Positions 19,302 through 27,345 of a DNA stretch of 47,905 nt are shown in pieces. The stretch is from Candidatus Coprenecus merdipullorum (GTDB lineage Bacteria; Bacteroidota; Bacteroidia; Bacteroidales; UBA932): assembly GCA_019118865.1 (NCBI GenBank), contig DWYD01000205.1:1-47905 (forward strand). The letters are read 5' to 3'. Each line of letters begins with the position of its first letter. Positions within the stretch are counted from its first letter, which is position 1. The translations under genes were made by a program, and so were the position numbers. Below the pieces are notes generated by a model, which did no database searches, was not told where the DNA came from, and saw only the letters and a list, made by a program, of their open reading frames with translations.

Positions 19302-21182
19302 TTAGAAATTCAGAAAGTTCAGGAACTCCTCCTCGGAGCAGCTTCCGATGGGGCCGGAGAGGGTGTTGCCCTCAGCGTCCACCACCGCGTAGAGCGGCTG
19401 GGAGGCCGATGCGAACTGCCTCATCTCCAGGTCGCGGTAGCGGCGGCCCAGGGTGCGGAACTCCGCGTCCTCCGTCTTGTCGTCCACGTAGAGGTGGGCG
19501 ATGACGAAGTCACCCGAGAGCCTGTCCATGACGGCAGCCGACGATAGGACTGTGGCCTCCATCTGCTTGCACACGCTGCACGTGTGGGACTTGAACACCA
19601 CGAAGACGGGCTTGCCTGTGGCCTTGCTCTCGGCCAGAGCCTTGTCGAGGTCCGTGTGGTATTCCAGTGTCGAATAGCCAGTGGCCGCGGCGGCATTGTC
19701 ACCGGAGGAAGCCTGTGAGCCGCCCTGCGACAGCGTCAGCGTCGAGCCGTCCATCGGCGGGATGAGGCCGGAGATGCTCTGCAGCGGGGCGCCGAAGAGG
19801 CCGGGGATGAGGTAGAAGGCGAAGGTGATGCAGACTATCGCCGCGATGTGCCTGCCCCAGCCGATGCCGTCAGTAGGTGAGTCGTGACTGGTACGGAAGA
19901 CGCCGAGGAAGTACAGGCCCAGGAGCAGGGCGAGGACAACCCACGATGCGATGAAGCCCAGGCGGGTGATGATGCCCCATCCGAAGTACGCATCGATGTT
20001 GTAGAGGAACTTCATGGCGAAGGCCAGCATGATGTATGCGAAGACGACCTTGACCATGTTGAGCCAGCCGCCGGACTTCGGGAGCTTCTTCATCACTCCG
20101 GGGAAGAAGGAGAGCACCACGAAGGGCAGGGAGAAGCCGAGTCCGAAGACGGCCATGCCGACGATGGGCCTGAGGGCCACCCCGTCGAGGACGGCGGCAG
20201 CGAGGATCGAGCCCACGAAGGGACCGGTGCAGGAGAAGGAGACGATGACCATCGCCAGGGCCACGAAGAAGGCGGCCACGTACCCGCCCTTGTCCGCCTC
20301 GCGGTCGGCCTTGTTGGCCAGGCCCGAGGGCAGGGTTATCTCGAATGCGCCGAGGAACGATACGGCGAAGACGAGGAAGAGGAGGGCGAAGATGAGGTTG
20401 GGAATCCAGTGTGTGCCTATTGCGTCGGTGGCCGCGGTGCTCTGGAAGAGGGCGACCACGAGTCCGAGGAGGGTGTAGATGACCATGATGGAGAGACCGA
20501 AGATGACGCCCTTGAGGACGCCGGCCCTCCTGGTGCTGCCTCCTCCGATGAGGAAGCCCACGGTCATGGGTATCATGGGGAAGACGCAGGGGGTGATGAC
20601 CCCGGCGAGTCCGGCGAGGAAGGCTATGAGCAGGAAGCTCCAGAAGCCTTGGCCGGAGGAAGTGCCTGAGGCAGAGCTGTCGTCAGCGGTGACAGCCGCA
20701 GGCGCTGCTGAGGTGTTCCCTGGGGCGGCCGAAGGGTCCACCTTGACTGAGACCTCGCTCTCGTTGAGGGTACACTCGGCCCCGTTGCAGGTCTGGAACT
20801 CAAGGTATCCGGTCACGGTGAAGGGTTCCTGCGAGGCGGGGACGATGACCTGGCGGAACTGCGCGGTCCCCTCGAAGTACTTGACGTCAATGCCGAAGCC
20901 TTCGTCCAGCTTCACGTGGGCCTCCTCAACGTCCTGCAGCCCTCCGGAGAGGGTGAAGGCGGAGCTCCCGTCGGCGGTGAAGGAGGTGGCCATGGGGCCG
21001 CCGCTCACCGGCACGGTGCTGTACATGTACCAGCCCGGCTCGAGGTTGACGGTCAGCAGAAGCTCGACGTTCCCGTCGGGAAGGACGGAGGCTTTAGAGT
21101 CGACTGATATCACGCCCTGGGCGCTGGCACACAGAGCGATAAGGCCGGAGATGACGGCCGTGGTAATTCTTTTTAGTCTCAT
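19302..21182 (-). CDS. dsbD: DsbD-like thiol:disulfide interchange protein (cytochrome c biogenesis TM region plus thioredoxin-like domain)
   Basis: Signal peptide, N-terminal DsbD-like domain, FLAGLAGVITPCVFPMIPMTVGFL, C-terminal FKSHTCSVCKQMEATVL (CxxC). ATG at 21182 preferred. Confidence 0.92.
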   Translation of the reverse strand: MRLKRITTAVISGLIALCASAQGVISVDSKASVLPDGNVELLLTVNLEPGWYMYSTVPVSGGPMATSFTADGSSAFTLSGGLQDVEEAHVKLDEGFGIDVKYFEGTAQFRQVIVPASQEPFTVTGYLEFQTCNGAECTLNESEVSVKVDPSAAPGNTSAAPAAVTADDSSASGTSSGQGFWSFLLIAFLAGLAGVITPCVFPMIPMTVGFLIGGGSTRRAGVLKGVIFGLSIMVIYTLLGLVVALFQSTAATDAIGTHWIPNLIFALLFLVFAVSFLGAFEITLPSGLANKADREADKGGYVAAFFVALAMVIVSFSCTGPFVGSILAAAVLDGVALRPIVGMAVFGLGFSLPFVVLSFFPGVMKKLPKSGGWLNMVKVVFAYIMLAFAMKFLYNIDAYFGWGIITRLGFIASWVVLALLLGLYFLGVFRTSHDSPTDGIGWGRHIAAIVCITFAFYLIPGLFGAPLQSISGLIPPMDGSTLTLSQGGSQASSGDNAAAATGYSTLEYHTDLDKALAESKATGKPVFVVFKSHTCSVCKQMEATVLSSAAVMDRLSGDFVIAHLYVDDKTEDAEFRTLGRRYRDLEMRQFASASQPLYAVVDAEGNTLSGPIGSCSEEEFLNFLNF

Positions 21183-21210
21183 ATTTGTGTTATTGTAGAT
21201 TTTCTTCGGG

Positions 21211-21218
21211 CAAAAGTA
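21211..21218 (-). promoter_or_regulatory. Bacteroidetes-type -7 box (TACTTTTG on minus) for dsbD
   Basis: Exact TAnnTTTG on the minus strand in the dsbD/glyS divergent gap. Confidence 0.5.
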
Positions 21219-21230
21219 TGAAATTATTCT

Positions 21231-21238
21231 TATTTTTG
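21231..21238 (+). promoter_or_regulatory. Bacteroidetes-type -7 box (TATTTTTG) for glyS
   Basis: Exact TAnnTTTG, 23 bp before ATG at 21261. Confidence 0.5.
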
Positions 21239-21260
21239 CGTGATTAATTCCAACAAACAC

Positions 21261-22811
21261 ATGACACAGGAAGAAGTATTCAAGCAACTTACCGCCCATG
21301 CCAAGGAGTATGGCTTCGTTTTCCCCTCAAGTGAGATTTACGATGGACTCAGCGCCGTCTATGACTACGGACAGATGGGCGTGGAGCTCAAGAACAATAT
21401 CAAGAAATACTGGTGGGACGCCATGGTGCGCCTCAACGAGAATATAGTCGGTATCGACTCCGCTATCTTCATGCACCCTAAGATCTGGCAGGCGTCCGGT
21501 CATGTGGGAGCCTTCAACGACCCTCTGATTGACAACAAGGACTCCAAGAAGCGTTACCGCGCCGATGTGCTCATAGAGGACTATATCGCCAAGCTCGAGG
21601 AGAAGATCGCGAAGGATGTGGAGAAGGGCCGCCGCAAGTTCGGCGATAGCTTCGACGAGGCTCAGTTCCGCGCCACCAATCCCAACGTGCTGCGCAATCA
21701 GCAGAAGATGGACGAGGTGCGTGGGCGCATGACAGCCGCCCTCAACGCCAACGACCTTCAGGGTCTGCGCGACATCATCATCGACTGCGGCATCGTCTGC
21801 CCCATATCAGGTACCAAGAACTGGACAGAAGTGCGCCAGTTCAACCTGATGTTCTCCACCCAGTTGGGCAACATCTCCGGCGAGGACGGCATCATCTACC
21901 TCCGTCCCGAGACGGCCCAGGGCATATTCGTCAACTTCCTGAATGTACAGAAGACCGGCCGTATGAAGATTCCTTTCGGCATCGCCCAGATAGGCAAGGC
22001 CTTCCGCAACGAGATAGTGGCCCGTCAGTTCATCTTCCGCATGAGGGAGTTCGAGCAGATGGAGATGCAGTTCTTCGTGCGTCCCGGCTCGGAGCTCGAG
22101 TGGTTCTCCAAGTGGAAGGAGGCCCGCCTGCAGTGGCACAAGGCCCTCGGCCTGGGCGATGAGAAGTACCGCTTCCACGACCACGAGAAGCTGGCCCACT
22201 ACGCCAATGCCGCCACTGACATAGAGTTCGAGTTCCCCTTCGGTTTCAAGGAACTCGAAGGCATTCATTCCCGTACTGACTTCGACTTAGGCAACCATCA
22301 GAAGTTCTCCGGCCGCAAGATTCAGTACTTCGACCCCGAGACCGGAGAGAGCTACACTCCTTACGTAGTGGAGACCTCCATCGGTCTGGACAGAATGTTC
22401 TTAGCCGTGCTCTCTGCCGCCTACCATGAGGAGAAGTTAGAGAACGGAGAGGAGAGGGTAGTCCTCCGCATTCCTCCCGTGCTGGCTCCTGTGAAACTTG
22501 CAGTACTGCCTCTGGTCAAGAAGGACGGGCTGCCTGAGATAGCCCGCGATATCATCGACGACCTGAAGTTTGACTTCAACTGCCAGTATGACGAGAAGGA
22601 CAGCATCGGCAAGCGTTATCGCCGTCAGGATGCCATCGGCACTCCCTTCTGCATCACCGTGGACCATAAGACCAAGGAGGATAACTGCGTGACCATCCGC
22701 GACCGCGATACCATGTCCCAGGAACGCATCCCCGTAGCGGAAGTAGGAAGGATTATCCGCGAGAGGACGGATTTCAGGACAGTCATGAAAAAACTGAATA
22801 AAATAGGATAG
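21261..22811 (+). CDS. glyS: Glycine--tRNA ligase
   Basis: FVFPSSEIYDGLSAVYDYGQMGVELKNNIKKYWW, YLRPETAQGIFVNFLNV, FRNEIVARQFIFRMREFEQMEMQFF, PYVVETSIGLDR. Confidence 0.96.
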   Translation: MTQEEVFKQLTAHAKEYGFVFPSSEIYDGLSAVYDYGQMGVELKNNIKKYWWDAMVRLNENIVGIDSAIFMHPKIWQASGHVGAFNDPLIDNKDSKKRYRADVLIEDYIAKLEEKIAKDVEKGRRKFGDSFDEAQFRATNPNVLRNQQKMDEVRGRMTAALNANDLQGLRDIIIDCGIVCPISGTKNWTEVRQFNLMFSTQLGNISGEDGIIYLRPETAQGIFVNFLNVQKTGRMKIPFGIAQIGKAFRNEIVARQFIFRMREFEQMEMQFFVRPGSELEWFSKWKEARLQWHKALGLGDEKYRFHDHEKLAHYANAATDIEFEFPFGFKELEGIHSRTDFDLGNHQKFSGRKIQYFDPETGESYTPYVVETSIGLDRMFLAVLSAAYHEEKLENGEERVVLRIPPVLAPVKLAVLPLVKKDGLPEIARDIIDDLKFDFNCQYDEKDSIGKRYRRQDAIGTPFCITVDHKTKEDNCVTIRDRDTMSQERIPVAEVGRIIRERTDFRTVMKKLNKIG

Positions 22812-22825
22812 CTAAAACTACAGCC

Positions 22826-23809
22826 ATGGCAACAACAGACGTGAAGTATCTAGGCTTGGACCTCAAGAGTCCCATAGTGGTCAGCAGCTGCTCGCTGACA
22901 GCCGATGTCGACAAAGTTAAGGAAATGGAAAGCTGCGGTGCCGGAGCCGTGGTCATGAAGTCCCTCTTTGAGGAGCAGATCCGCGGCGAGGTGGAGTTCA
23001 TGGCCTCCGCCGGACACTCATGGCCGGAGATGGACGATTATCTCCATGCCTACATCCGTTCCAACTCCATAGCCCAGTATACAGAGAAAGTCCGTGCCCT
23101 CAAGCAGGCCGTATCGATACCGGTCATCGCCAGCATCAATTGCTACAGTCCCGGTGAGTGGGTGGAGTACGCCCGTCAGATCGAGGCTGCAGGAGCCGAT
23201 GCGCTGGAAATCAACCTGTACGACCTGGCTCTGGATCCCAGGACATCTCCCGCCTCCATCGAGGACGGCTATGTCAGCGTGGTCCGCTCTATTGCCTCGG
23301 AACTTAGGATACCTGTAACCGTAAAGATTGGCCCCCATTTCTCCAGCATAGTCAATTTCGTGGACCGCATAGCCACTGCCGGAGCCAAGGGAGTGGTGAT
23401 ATTCAACCGTTTCTTCACCCCTGATATCGACCTGGAGAAGTTCTGCTTAGTGCCGGCCGCACCCCTCTCACATGAGGGTGAGTATGCCGAGATTCTGCGC
23501 TGGACCGCCATCCTTGCTTCTGCGGTGAAGAATATAGATATCGCTACCACAACAGGTGTCCATAGTGCAGAGAGCGCCCTAAAGATGATTCTCGCCGGTG
23601 CCGATGCCGTTCAAGTATGCTCGGTTATCTACAAGCACGGTCCCGCCGTCATAAAGGAATTCAATGAGAGGATTGCTGCTTTCCTCGAGAAGAACAATGT
23701 TGAAAGCCTCTCCCAGATCCGCGGCCGCCTGAGCTACTCCACCATCCCTGATCCCGCCATGTACGAGAGGGTTCAGTTCATGAAGACATTCGGCTCTCTG
23801 GCCCTGTAG
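22826..23809 (+). CDS. Dihydroorotate dehydrogenase-like protein
   Basis: LGLDLKSPIVVSSCSLTADVDKVKEMESCGAGAVVMKSLFEEQI, AGADALEINLYD, TVKIGPHFSSI, GADAVQVCSVIYKHG. Confidence 0.92.
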   Translation: MATTDVKYLGLDLKSPIVVSSCSLTADVDKVKEMESCGAGAVVMKSLFEEQIRGEVEFMASAGHSWPEMDDYLHAYIRSNSIAQYTEKVRALKQAVSIPVIASINCYSPGEWVEYARQIEAAGADALEINLYDLALDPRTSPASIEDGYVSVVRSIASELRIPVTVKIGPHFSSIVNFVDRIATAGAKGVVIFNRFFTPDIDLEKFCLVPAAPLSHEGEYAEILRWTAILASAVKNIDIATTTGVHSAESALKMILAGADAVQVCSVIYKHGPAVIKEFNERIAAFLEKNNVESLSQIRGRLSYSTIPDPAMYERVQFMKTFGSLAL

Positions 23810-23850
23810 TCGGGGTAAAAGGACTCGAACCTTCGACCCCCTGCTCCCAA
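23809..23850 (-). repeat. Distal 42-bp direct repeat: duplicated 3' portion of tRNA-Pro (att-like)
   Basis: GTCGGGGTAAAAGGACTCGAACCTTCGACCCCCTGCTCCCAA, identical to 24667-24708; ends in the anticodon loop. Confidence 0.95.
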
Positions 23851-23857
23851 TGAATAA

Positions 23858-24154
23858 TTACACAAGAATCCCGGTTTTGAGTATGTCAGCATAAAGAGGA
23901 TTGTCGTCATCCTCTGTGAGCAGAACAGGCTCAATCAAATAGCTGACATTTCTTCCTAACTTCCATAGCAAGGGTGTGTCCTCAAAGTAGTTTTCACTTC
24001 TTTTCGAAACCACTACGGCAATATCTATATCACTTTCATCAGTGAAGTTTCCTTTGCTGTATGAGCCATAGAGATACAACGCCTTCAATGGCAGATGTTC
24101 AGCTACCATTGCCTTGTATTTCCTTGCTATGTCTAAAGCCTGCTTTTTATCCAT
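23858..24154 (-). CDS. Minimal nucleotidyltransferase (MNT) domain protein, putative antitoxin (MntA-like)
   Basis: ALYLYGSYSKGNFTDESDIDIAVVV (GSx10DxD); overlaps the upstream HEPN gene by 22 bp. Confidence 0.9.
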   Translation of the reverse strand: MDKKQALDIARKYKAMVAEHLPLKALYLYGSYSKGNFTDESDIDIAVVVSKRSENYFEDTPLLWKLGRNVSYLIEPVLLTEDDDNPLYADILKTGILV

Positions 24155-24519
24155 AGTTGAAGTGCTTTTGTCTTTGACAACAGTTCTCCACAGTACTCAG
24201 GTGTCAGAACTTTTATCAGTTGTTCCTTGTATGAAGGATATCTTGCCTCAATATTCAGTGGCTCAAGCGAGTCAATGAAATCCATCTGCTCTTCTGAAAG
24301 TTCATCAATCAGTCCGGACTTTGCAGCGAGCCTTGAAAGGTGATGAATCTTCAAAGGCGGCTCTTCCAGTACTTTACTCCAGTATGCCTTCAACATCTTC
24401 TCTATGACCTGATGGCACATGAACCCGACATAAAGAAATCTCCTTGTCTCCAGCATAGCCTGCGCTGTATCAAAATCATAGTCAGACAATTCTATCCAAT
24501 ATTTTACTTTATCCGCCAT
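24133..24519 (-). CDS. HEPN domain protein, putative toxin partner of MNT
   Basis: SDYDFDTAQAMLETRRFLYVGFMCHQVIEKMLKAYWSKVLEEPPLKIHHLSRLAAKSGL, HEPN (PF05168-type) pattern. Confidence 0.88.
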   Translation of the reverse strand: MADKVKYWIELSDYDFDTAQAMLETRRFLYVGFMCHQVIEKMLKAYWSKVLEEPPLKIHHLSRLAAKSGLIDELSEEQMDFIDSLEPLNIEARYPSYKEQLIKVLTPEYCGELLSKTKALQLWIKSRL

Positions 24520-24538
24520 AAATCAACTATTTATATAG

Positions 24539-24546
24539 CAAAGATA
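24539..24546 (-). promoter_or_regulatory. Bacteroidetes-type -7 box (TATCTTTG on minus) for the HEPN-MNT operon
   Basis: Plus-strand CAAAGATA, 19 bp upstream of the HEPN ATG, in an AT-rich segment. Confidence 0.55.
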
Positions 24547-24621
24547 TAATATTTATTTTCAATTAAATACAAGATGGGTAATAATTTGATTTGTAGTATT
24601 TTCAATTTAAGTAGGGTCTAA

Positions 24622-24658
24622 AGAAAAGAAAAAGCAGCCACAGAATCTGTAACTGCTT
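24622..24658 (-). terminator. Intrinsic terminator downstream of tRNA-Pro
   Basis: On minus: AAGCAG-tt-ACAGA-t-TCTGT-gg-CTGCTT followed by TTTCTTTTC. Confidence 0.8.
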
Positions 24659-24666
24659 GATAATCT

Positions 24667-24708
24667 GTCGGGGTAAAAGGACTCGAACCTTCGACCCCCT
24701 GCTCCCAA
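24667..24708 (-). repeat. Proximal 42-bp direct repeat, within the intact tRNA-Pro
   Basis: Identical to 23809-23850; offset 858 bp. Confidence 0.95.
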
Positions 24709-24741
24709 AGCAGGTGCGCTAGCCAACTGCGCCACACCCCG
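24668..24741 (-). tRNA. tRNA-Pro (anticodon UGG)
   Basis: CGGGGTGTGGCGCAGTTGGCTAGCGCACCTGCTTTGGGAGCAGGGGGTCGAAGGTTCGAGTCCTTTTACCCCGA folds as a cloverleaf; loop TTTGGGA gives TGG; CCA not encoded. Confidence 0.97.
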
Positions 24742-24840
24742 ATTGAATGAGCTGCAAATATAGGCTTATTTTCCGGATAAATTCAGATTCTTTTCAGAAT
24801 TACTCCATAAATTTGTATCTCAATCTGAAAAAACATACGT

Positions 24841-25545
24841 ATGAAACTGCTTATTGTTGAGGATGACTCCTCGCTCAGGGAGCTGATGCAGAGGGCCCTG
24901 ACGGAGGAGGGCTATGTGATCGAGACGGCATCTACCTTCGATGAGGCGGACGCCAAGGTCTCCGGCTACAGTTATGACTGTATCCTGCTGGATATCATGC
25001 TTCCGGGCGGCAGCGGCCTCCAGCTGCTGGATCACATCAAGCACATGCAGAAACGGGAAAACGTCATCATCATCTCGGCCAAGGACTCCCTGGACGACAA
25101 GGTCTACGGCCTGGAGCACGGGGCTGACGACTACCTGCCCAAGCCCTTCCATATGGCCGAGCTCAAGGCCCGTATCCGCAGCGTGCTCCGCAGAGGACGG
25201 ACCGGCGGCAACCTCACCATTGAGTACGGCAATGTCACCATCCAGCCCGAGAACGGTTATGTGGAGGTGGCGGGTAAACAGGTGGAACTGCTTAAAAAAG
25301 AGTTCGAAATACTGCTGTATTTCATGCAGCGGCCCAATCATCTGGTAGACAAGTCCGTCCTTGCCGAGGCCGTTTGGGGCGACCACGCCGATCAGGCCGA
25401 CGACTACCACTTCGTCTACGCGCAGATGAAGAACCTGCGCCGTAAGCTCCAGGCAGCAGGAGCAGACATCGAAATCAAGGCCGTGTACGGCTTCGGATAT
25501 AAACTTGTGCCCCGGTCAGGAGCGCAGCAGCAGCACGAGTCATGA
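24841..25545 (+). CDS. Response regulator, OmpR/PhoB family
   Basis: LLIVEDDSSLRELMQRAL, YDCILLDIMLPGGSGLQLL, IIISAKDSLDDKVYGLEHGADDYLPKPF, C-terminal winged helix. Confidence 0.95.
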   Translation: MKLLIVEDDSSLRELMQRALTEEGYVIETASTFDEADAKVSGYSYDCILLDIMLPGGSGLQLLDHIKHMQKRENVIIISAKDSLDDKVYGLEHGADDYLPKPFHMAELKARIRSVLRRGRTGGNLTIEYGNVTIQPENGYVEVAGKQVELLKKEFEILLYFMQRPNHLVDKSVLAEAVWGDHADQADDYHFVYAQMKNLRRKLQAAGADIEIKAVYGFGYKLVPRSGAQQQHES

Positions 25546-26807
25546 AACTGATGTACCGCATAGCCATGCGCCTGGCGCTGGTGCTCCTGCCCCTGATGGC
25601 GATCTGGGCCGGATTTTTCTATTTCAAAACACTGGACGAGGTCAATGACGAGACCGACGATGCCCTGGATGAGTTCACCGAGAAGGTCATCGCCCGAATG
25701 CTCTCCGGCCGTGAGCTTCCCTCCAACGAGGGGGCAAATATCCTGTATGACATCATCCCCATCGGAGCGCAGTTCGCTCATGACCATCCCTCCATCCGCT
25801 ATTATTTCAACGATGAGTATTTTCCCTCGATCGGGCATGAGCCGGCCAGGGTCCTTACCACGGTATTTCAGACCGATGACGATCAGTATTTTCTGCTGAA
25901 AGCCTATACTCCCACCATCGATAAGGAAGAGCTGATGCACGGCACTCTTGTCTGGGTGGTAATCCTTTATTTCACCCTCCTGCTGACGGTCATGACAGTG
26001 ACTATCCTGGTATTTTACCGCAACATGCGTCCGCTCTACCGCCTGCTGGACTGGATGGACCGCCTGAAGGTCGGCGGCAAGAACCCTCCGCTGGACAACC
26101 CGACCGACATCACAGAATTCAAGAGGCTCAACGTCGCCGCAGAGAAGGCCCTCAACCGCTATGAGGAGGCCTTCGAGGCGCAGAAGGAGTTCATCGGCAA
26201 CGCCTCGCACGAGCTTCAGACCCCTCTGGCGGTCATGGGCAACCGCATCGAGTGGCTGCTGGACAACACTGAACTGGACGAGAGACAGATAGGCGAGCTG
26301 CTGGGTATCCAGCGTACTCTGAGCGGGGTGGTGCGTCTCAACAAAACCCTCCTTCTGCTGACCAAGATAGACAACGGCCAGTTCCCCGAAAGCACCGATG
26401 TATTCATCCCGGCCCTCGTTCAGGAGAGTGTGGAGATTTTCTCAGAGATATACGAAGACAAGGAGATAGAAGTCGACTTCCCCCATCCCGACAGTCTGGT
26501 GGTGAGGATGAATGAATCCTTGGCCCGGACCCTGACCGGCAATCTGCTCAAGAACGCCTTTATATATACGCCCGCACACGGGAGGATCAGCATCAGTATT
26601 AAAGGGAGGACCCTGGAGATAGCCAATACCGGAGAAACACCGCTCGACGCGGACCACATCTTCGACCGGTTCTACAAGAGCGGAGGCCGCGAGGGCTCCC
26701 TTGGCCTGGGTCTGGCTATAGTCGGAGCGGTTCAGAGGTACTATGATCTGGTGGTGAAATACAGATTTGAGGAGAAAATGCACATTTTTTCTGTAAAATG
26801 GAGGTAA
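25542..26807 (+). CDS. Sensor histidine kinase
   Basis: Two TM segments; H-box FIGNASHELQTPLAVM; N/F/G boxes NLLKNAFIYTP, FDRFYKSGGREGSLGLGLAIV. Confidence 0.95.
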   Translation: MKLMYRIAMRLALVLLPLMAIWAGFFYFKTLDEVNDETDDALDEFTEKVIARMLSGRELPSNEGANILYDIIPIGAQFAHDHPSIRYYFNDEYFPSIGHEPARVLTTVFQTDDDQYFLLKAYTPTIDKEELMHGTLVWVVILYFTLLLTVMTVTILVFYRNMRPLYRLLDWMDRLKVGGKNPPLDNPTDITEFKRLNVAAEKALNRYEEAFEAQKEFIGNASHELQTPLAVMGNRIEWLLDNTELDERQIGELLGIQRTLSGVVRLNKTLLLLTKIDNGQFPESTDVFIPALVQESVEIFSEIYEDKEIEVDFPHPDSLVVRMNESLARTLTGNLLKNAFIYTPAHGRISISIKGRTLEIANTGETPLDADHIFDRFYKSGGREGSLGLGLAIVGAVQRYYDLVVKYRFEEKMHIFSVKWR

Positions 26808-26891
26808 TTTTAAATTCATTTCAGAATCGGGGGTAAACTTTGCACCGTAAAACAAAAGAAACAGTATTAATTTTTAAAAAAAGTAAAGAAT

Positions 26892-27332
26892 ATGAAAAAA
26901 ATTATGATCCTCGCAGCCGCCATGCTGCTCCTCTCCGTGACCTCGGCCCGTGCTGACCACGACCGCCCGATTCAGTTCAACCAGCTTCCTGCAGCCGCTC
27001 AGGAATTCATCAACACTTATTTCGCCAATGAGAAAGTCTCCTTTGCCAAGGAAGAGCGCGACTTCATGGAGGTGCGCTACGAGGTGATGTTCACCAATTC
27101 CATCAAGATCGAGTTCTACAAGGACGGAAAGTGGAAGGAGATAGACTGCAAGTATTCCGTGCTTCCCGAGGGGATAGTTCCCGAGCAGATAGCGACCTAC
27201 GTCAACAGCAATTTCCCCGGGGTAAAGATCCACGCCATCGACCGTGACCGCCGTGACATCGAGGTCGAGCTTACCAACGGCCTGGAGCTGACCTTTGACC
27301 TCTACTACAACCTCATCGACATGGATGACTAG
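26892..27332 (+). CDS. Secreted PepSY-like (DUF2874-type) protein
   Basis: Signal peptide MKKIMILAAAMLLLSVTSARA; QLPAAAQEFINTYF, IKIEFYKDGKWKEIDCKYSVLPEGIVPEQIATYV pattern. Confidence 0.8.
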   Translation: MKKIMILAAAMLLLSVTSARADHDRPIQFNQLPAAAQEFINTYFANEKVSFAKEERDFMEVRYEVMFTNSIKIEFYKDGKWKEIDCKYSVLPEGIVPEQIATYVNSNFPGVKIHAIDRDRRDIEVELTNGLELTFDLYYNLIDMDD

Positions 27333-27345
27333 AGCCGTTACTTTT

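Noticed and set aside
19884-20669. 261-aa plus-strand ORF opposite dsbD, very acidic
   Set aside because: Antisense to a well-supported membrane protein gene; composition (Glu/Asp/Gly/His-rich) is typical of the complement of a GC-rich TM-coding gene.
23809-23850. Second tRNA-Pro gene
   Set aside because: Only the 3' portion is present; acceptor 5' strand and D-arm are missing, so it is a repeat fragment and not a functional tRNA.
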